64,000 nucleotides of DNA from contig NW_022098000.1 in assembly GCF_002288925.2 (NCBI RefSeq), forward strand, positions 17,740,889 through 17,804,888, given 5' to 3'. The DNA is from Delphinapterus leucas. Its lineage: Eukaryota > Chordata > Mammalia > Artiodactyla > Monodontidae. Below are positions 58,946 through 64,000 of this stretch, piece after piece (within the stretch, counting starts at the first letter, position 1; every line of letters starts with the position of its first letter). A program made the position numbers and the translations under genes. The notes beneath the pieces are model-generated. The model ran no database searches and was not told the DNA's origin. It saw only the letters and a program-made list of their open reading frames with translations.

Positions 58946-59082
58946 GGAATTCCATGGCAGTCCGGTGGTTAGGACTAGGTGCTTTTACTGCCAGGGCCCA
59001 GATTTGATCCCTGGTCAGGGAACTAAGATTCTGCAGGCTGCGTGGGTGTGGCCAAAATAAGAAGAAGAAGAAGAAAATAAGA
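58946..59082 (+). mobile_element. Older tRNA-derived SINE, second subfamily
   Basis: aagggaattccatggcagtc, then ggtggttaggactaggtgct and a B-box-like tttgatccctgg; tail of gaagaagaag. Flanking similarity gaattatagagcac / gaattatacagcac. Confidence 0.8.
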
Positions 59083-59834
59083 ATTATACAGCACCAAGCA
59101 TTCCACCTTTCCAAGCTCAGCAGACCCTCACTGGGCACATGAAAGACACAACCACAGGCACCAACATATCCCCTGTGTTCACGTGATGCTCAGGAATTCA
59201 GATGAGCATCTGGGCAGCCTCAGTGGGGAAGTTTGTCCTGATACAGCTTACAAGAATTCTGCTTTTACTACACAGGTTCTAGAGTCCCAGACCCTTAACA
59301 GTAAGATGCATTTCTCCACCAGCCGAAAGCAGCAGAGAAAAGTAACACCAACAAGACTTGTGGAGAACACTCATGAATCTGCTGGATTAGAGGCTAAAAC
59401 CCAACAGACTGTCATTCAGTGCCCCCAAGGGTGCATTCCTGTGGATAAAAAATTCTCCCAGAACAAAATAAATCTGATTCCATCCCTAGGCACTTTTTCT
59501 TTGATATTGTGGCTGTCTTCGGCTTCTTCAAGAGGACAAACATATGTAGAAGATGTGGCCTGAGATTAAGGCATTCTTTTTTACTTAAGTATTGTTTCTT
59601 TTTCGCAAACCACAAGTTGAACCCAGGGCTCCAGAATGTCTTTTAAGCAAAGCGAGACATCTAGTGGCCAAGATTCACAACGTGGAAGAGGCCACCTGTA
59701 AACAAAATCGGGTACAAATGTTCAGCTTGCCATGAGTGCACTGGGGGACTTGGGGGGTTGGGGGGAGGTAACCTCTGAGAACCTGAGCTACTTTGTCCAA
59801 ATATTTGGCAGGGATTCTATTTGCAGTGGAGTTC

Positions 59835-60010
59835 ATTCATTCATCTACTTATTCATTCAACATACATTCATATTAAATGTCTACTAGGTACAAGATACTG
59901 TGCTAGGCCCTGGGGATCTCAAAATCTATAAATATTTCTAACTTTATAACTTAATAGAAAGGCTTGAGTTTAATAGAAAAACTAGGCCACCAACAATCAA
60001 TTAAAATCCT
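59835..60010 (-). repeat. L2 3' end, reverse
   Basis: cattcatctacttattcatt, then tactgtgctaggccctgggg. Confidence 0.75.
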
Positions 60011-60096
60011 CTGTGATACAGGCTGACCACACTATGGCTGCCCCTAGAAGAGGCACTTAAATGAATCTTTGAGGGTAAGAGGAAAACATGTCTAAA

Positions 60097-60420
60097 CCAC
60101 AGGTCTCAAACTGGCACCCTGAGGGCCCCATCTGGCTCACAGATGTGTTTGCTTGGCCCAGGCAATGTTTTTAAAACTCTGAATTAGTTGTTAACATTTA
60201 AACATCCAGGGATTTCACATGAAAATCCAGATTTCAGCTTCTTTTGAAAAATGGGTAGGTCTGACAATACTGTTTCCATATTTCTGCCTTGGTGACATTT
60301 AACTGAAGCTGAGCAGAGACTGTCCATGTTCCTGTTGCTTTCTTTCATCACAGCAAAGAATTTAATTAGTTCAATGAGTTTTTGGTAGATTTTACATGAA
60401 CGAGGTACAAAACTCAAAAT
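60097..60420. mobile_element. Possible hAT-type fragment
   Basis: caggtctcaaactggcaccc then ggccccatctggctcacaga and gtttgcttggcccaggcaat resemble a hAT-family end. Diverged, bounds uncertain. Confidence 0.45.
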
Positions 60421-60479
60421 TACAAAAATATATTCATTGGAAAATTAATCTTCTACAACTCTTGTTCCACAGCTCACAG

Positions 60480-60902
60480 ATCATCATCTACAAAAACACC
60501 CACCCTCACCAGTTAGGTATTGTATAAATATGTATCCCTCCCTAGCAACTTACACCAGAATCAATTTCATCTGGGTTAAAAATGTTAGAACAAAATACGG
60601 AACTATAAAGATACCAGAAGGAAACAAGGAGTTGTTGCTCTTATATCCATTCATTTGTTGATTTAATGAGAAAACCTTTCCAAAGTGAAACCATAACCCA
60701 GAATGACAAAGAGAAACAATTGGTATTTGACTATATAAAAAGGTGTGGGAGGGGATTCTTCACGGCAAAAACCACAAAAAACAGCATCCAAATATAAATA
60801 ATTACTTGGAAAAATATTTTCAATGTATGTCATAAGTGAGTCTTTTACTGACTATGTAAATAGTTCTTATAAATCTATAAGAAAAAGTTATGTCTGTTGA
60901 AA
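60480..60902 (+). mobile_element. Old L1M ORF2/3' fragment, 5' half (interrupted by LTR)
   Basis: tataaagataccagaaggaa, then ccataacccagaatgacaaa and cttataaatctataagaaaa in L1 ORF2 3' order. Resumes after the LTR at 61278. The segment 60558-60843 is the apparent template of the insertion at 61770-62057. Confidence 0.7.
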
Positions 60903-61277
60903 TAACTTTCTGGGCCCAAAATGCATCCACTTCTGCCTGGAGTGCCACAGCAGCAAACTCAAACTTGGGTGACTTCTGTGTCCTTGTAAATACTCCACTT
61001 GACGTGAAATGCAGTCTATCCTGTTAGCCAAACACCAAGCCAGCTCCGGGATCTACCCTTATTTCCTTGTTCTTTTTCACCCCTAACAAGGTAGACTCTG
61101 CAGCCCCAGTCAATCAGATAGGTTTTTTTTTTCCTCTTCCTTATTCCTTATTCTTTACCTATAAAAGCTTCCTGCCTTCTACCCCATTTTGCACCTCTCC
61201 GAATGGAGACTGTCTACTTCATGAAGTGTTAAATAAAGCTTGTTTGGATCAACTAAATTGTCTTCTTTAACCATTGT
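60903..61277 (+). mobile_element. Probable solitary LTR inside the L1
   Basis: A non-L1 block within a continuous L1. It holds a TATA-like box (acctataaaagc, about 61158-61169) and, some 70 bp later, an AATAAA (taaataaagct, about 61231-61241), the layout of an LTR U3-R. Bounds approximate; I found no clear target duplication and no internal viral sequence. Confidence 0.55.
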
Positions 61278-61695
61278 TAATACAACCAAAGAGAGAAATG
61301 GAAAAAGGGATATGAAAAAAAAAAAAAGAGGTAAAAAGACTTCTGAAATATATGAAAAGCAAGGAAAAGTCTAATCTAACTTGAAAAAATAAAACATTAA
61401 TGAAATATTACATTTCACCTCTCAGGTGGGGCAAAGATCGAAAAGGTTAATACTATTGTTGCAGGTAGGAGGAAATAGGCAGTCTCATATGTAGCTAGTG
61501 GGAGTATAAATCAATAAGTCCATGTCAAATTTTAAAATGTACATATCCTTTAACCTAGCAATTCTATTTTCTAGAAATAGAACCTACAGATATACTTGCC
61601 CACGTGCAGAATGATATCTGTACAAATATGTCCAGTGCAGAATTACTTGTGATATGTGACAATTGAAAGCAATACAAAATAGGTGTCGTGGCTTC
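61278..61695 (+). mobile_element. Old L1M fragment, 3' half
   Basis: Continues the L1: ggtggggcaaagatcgaaaa, then tagcaattctattttctaga. Same orientation as the part before the LTR. Confidence 0.65.
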
Positions 61696-61769
61696 TATTT
61701 ATTTAAAATATGTTATATGCACAAAATATAAACCTTTTTTGTTTTAACAACTGAAATTGTTACCACCAT

Positions 61770-62057
61770 GAATCAATTTCATCTGGGTTAAAAATGTTAA
61801 AATATGAAACTATAAAGATACTAGAAGAAAACAAGGAGCTGTTGCTCTTATGTCCCTTAATTTGTTGATTTAATGACAAAACCTTTTCAGAGTAAAACCA
61901 TAACCCAGAATGACAAAGAGAACCAAACGGTATTTGACTATATAAACAGGTGGGAGGGATTCTTCATGGCAAAAAACCACAATAAATAGCATCCAAATAT
62001 AAATAATTATTTGGGAAAATATTTTGTATGTATATTACAAGTGACTCACTCTTGTTC
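61770..62057 (+). repeat. Second copy of an L1 segment, bracketed by a 14-bp direct repeat
   Basis: Near-collinear copy of 60558-60843 (same start gaatcaatttcatctgggtt, same internal landmarks to ...ggcaaaaa-ccac-, aaatataaataatta). It is flanked by perfect attgttaccaccat at 61756-61769 and 62058-62071. No poly-A tail. Confidence 0.8.
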
Positions 62058-62999
62058 ATTGTTACCACCATTGACTTAGTTGGCTAATACAGAAATTAGT
62101 TCCAAGAGTGGGGCAAAAAGTTCCATAAGAGCAATTTGAAAATTAATGGCATTTGCTTCTGGTCTAGCTAACGGGCAGCAAAGAAACTGTTACAGGAGAC
62201 TAAATTGAAGGCAATCTATGTAATGCAGTAAAACTTTTGTGAGAACTTGTCTGGTAGATAATAATATGCTGAATAAGCTTGTGGTCTTAGATAAAGAAGT
62301 TAGAACCCCTTTTAGCACAGCTAGTGGCTCTCTTGACAGTGTAACTCTCTTAAAAACGTAGTTGGCTTTTTATCTATTTTATTCAATTAGCTTTATGTGC
62401 CGATCGTTATGCCCCAGTTCTTTTCCAGGCAGGTGTCTTGAGCATATCAGGCTTTGGTGGGAGAGCCGTATCTTTGGTGTATTTTCCCGGAGCAATTTTG
62501 TCCAACTGAAAGGATTTACTTAGAACCACCTTAATTATTCCAGATGTTTAAGCAAAAGGTTTTGATGGTCATACCCTTGACTTGCTTCTTGTCATGAGGC
62601 TCAGTAGTAATTGGCCTTAATCACTCAAAGGCCATCTCGGTTTTATATTTTTCCAGTTAGAAATGGGAATTAGTTACATCTTCTGTCTGACAGATCCTGG
62701 AGTTTGGGGACTTATTTTTTTGTCCTTTTATTCCTTTTTGAGAACAGCCATCTTTTTCTTATAATGCATAGTCTAAACCAGCCAAAGCAATTAAAGCTAG
62801 TAACTTTTTCTCCAGCTATGTACCCATCTGTTCCAACACTGTTGATTGAATAATTCATCTTTTCCTTATTGATTTGAGGTACCACCTTTATTAAATATGA
62901 AATTCCCATGTTTCTTTGTGTCTATGTATGGACTTTACATTCTTTGCATTCATCTGTATGTACTCAAGAACCAGCTCAACGCTATTTGCTGTAGCTTCA

Positions 63000-63195
63000 T
63001 AACACTCTTCTAGATATTTACCCAAGGGAAATGAAGATAATCTATCCACACAAAGAATTGTATGCAATGTTCATAGCGGCTTTACTAATAATTGCTCAAA
63101 TCTGGCAACAATTCAAATCTCCATCAATAGGCACAGGGACTAACCAATTCAGATATAGCCGTACAATGGAATACTACTCAGAATATATATAACAT
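63000..63195 (+). mobile_element. Old L1M fragment
   Basis: tatttacccaagggaaatga, then gttcatagcggctttactaa and tacaatggaatactactcag. Collinear with old L1 3' sequence. Confidence 0.7.
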
Positions 63196-63357
63196 TCTTA
63201 GCATGATATCTGAGCCCATAAGGTATAACAAGGAAGTTGTGCTCTGTGCAAGAACAATGCTGTACAAATACAAGGTATGCCTTCTTTGGTTTACATCTGT
63301 ACCCATCCTACTTTGAATTATAGTGTCTCCGTGCCTGTTTGAATGGATGATAAACTC

Positions 63358-63500
63358 AATTCTATTCAACAAGTATATACCGAGACCCTCTATGCACGGA
63401 GCCCGGCACAAAGTACTAATATCTAAATACTATTAGAGACACAATAAGAAATAAACCAGGTCCCAGGATGTAAGGAGCTGACAGTTTTGCAAGGGAAAGA
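63358..63500 (-). repeat. L2 3' end, reverse
   Basis: attctattcaacaagtatat then taaaccaggtcccaggatgt and aaggagctgacagttttgc. Confidence 0.65.
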
Positions 63501-64000
63501 GCACTAATGCATTAAAAAAAATTGAGAACAATGTTATACGTTACAACGAACATTTCCAATGCCTGTTGCCTGCTTACATTCAATAAAAGCAACAAGCAGA
63601 ATAATAACCTCAATATCATAAGAACTTAATCAAAACCTTAAGCTATGCCACACTTGCGGGTCCCCTCTCACTTCCACGTGGTGGAACAGCCAATTTGCCC
63701 TATGATGTCATCTTCCACAGATTGGGGCTCTAACTTTTGGTTTTCCTGCTTATTTTAGTAAACCAACAAACACAGTGTTATCATATATTAAATTTTTAAC
63801 GCTTTGCTGAACTTATTTTGTCTTCAGCACGTGGCAGCATCTCATGGAAGTAATTTTAACGCCTCTTAAAAGAGTGCCTTTAATTTGCCTTAACTTTAAT
63901 TTTTAGACCTCAAAGCACACTCGTATGCAGAATAGTCTCCAATTTACTGCTTCTTGCGTATATTCTGTACGCCTTTATTCATAAACTGGTTGGGCACAGT

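Larger units (their letters stand above)
43204..64000 (-). other. ADGRF1 5' side: probable first intron(s), non-coding first exon and promoter, not located
   Basis: The ATG exon has a splice acceptor just upstream, so at least one non-coding exon must lie further up. Human GPR110 spans, from memory, about 45 kb with its first exon well upstream of the ATG exon, so it could lie within this stretch. I saw no CpG island and no clear first exon. Open stretches without recognised repeats include 46.5-48.0, 48.1-50.7, 53.5-55.6 and 55.9-58.1 kb. Confidence 0.5.

Noticed and set aside
59183..59563. 126-codon plus-strand frame
   Set aside because: No signal peptide, motif or family pattern recognised; composition like chance open sequence. 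It would need conservation evidence.
43204..64000. Search for TNFRSF21 or other upstream genes
   Set aside because: No recognisable coding exon was found; that gene lies much further off in human.
1..64000. CRISPR arrays, operons, bacterial or phage systems
   Set aside because: No regularly spaced repeats and no prokaryotic gene structure; the sequence is plainly mammalian.

Overview
This is mammalian nuclear DNA, almost certainly from a cetacean. It is repeat-rich and has long introns. It carries about a dozen tRNA-derived SINEs whose 5' end (cttccctggtggcgcagtgg) is typical of the CHR SINEs of whales, dolphins and hippos, several with clear target-site duplications. It also carries several 5'-truncated copies of one LINE-1 3' end common in cetartiodactyls, plus older mammalian repeats (MIR, L2, MaLR LTRs, MER5/MER20-type hAT elements). 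Nothing bacterial, viral-coding or CRISPR-like was seen.

The one gene I can support is on the minus strand: a complete coding set for ADGRF1 (GPR110), an adhesion G-protein-coupled receptor. I rebuilt it exon by exon from conserved peptides and splice sites. There are 14 coding exons between 43181 (ATG) and 18895 (stop). Every boundary is GT-AG, phases match at every junction, and the coding lengths add to 2727 nt, which is 908 residues plus stop (human, from memory, 910). The order is signal peptide (exon 1), short linker exons, a cysteine-rich exon (4), a SEA domain (exons 5-7), a small four-Cys module (exon 8), the GAIN/GPS region (exons 9-10), seven transmembrane segments (exons 10-12) and a short cytoplasmic tail (exons 12-14). 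No frameshift or premature stop is present.

Layout: 1-18.7 kb is intergenic, downstream of ADGRF1, with LTRs, L1, L2, MIR and SINEs and no recognised gene; 18.9-43.2 kb is ADGRF1; 43.2-64 kb is its 5' side, where the non-coding first exon(s) and promoter probably lie, though I could not locate them. A 32-bp run of N at 8841-8872 is an assembly gap inside a SINE.

The most unusual structure outside the gene is at 60.5-62.1 kb. A roughly 290-bp piece of an old L1 recurs about 1.2 kb downstream, precisely bracketed by a perfect 14-bp direct repeat and with no poly-A tail. This looks like a templated insertion rather than an ordinary retrotransposon copy. Other points are a G-rich/C-rich perfect inverted repeat at 52.37-52.44 kb, two L1 3' ends joined head to head at 2.9-3.1 kb, and a SINE 75 bp upstream of ADGRF1 exon 12.
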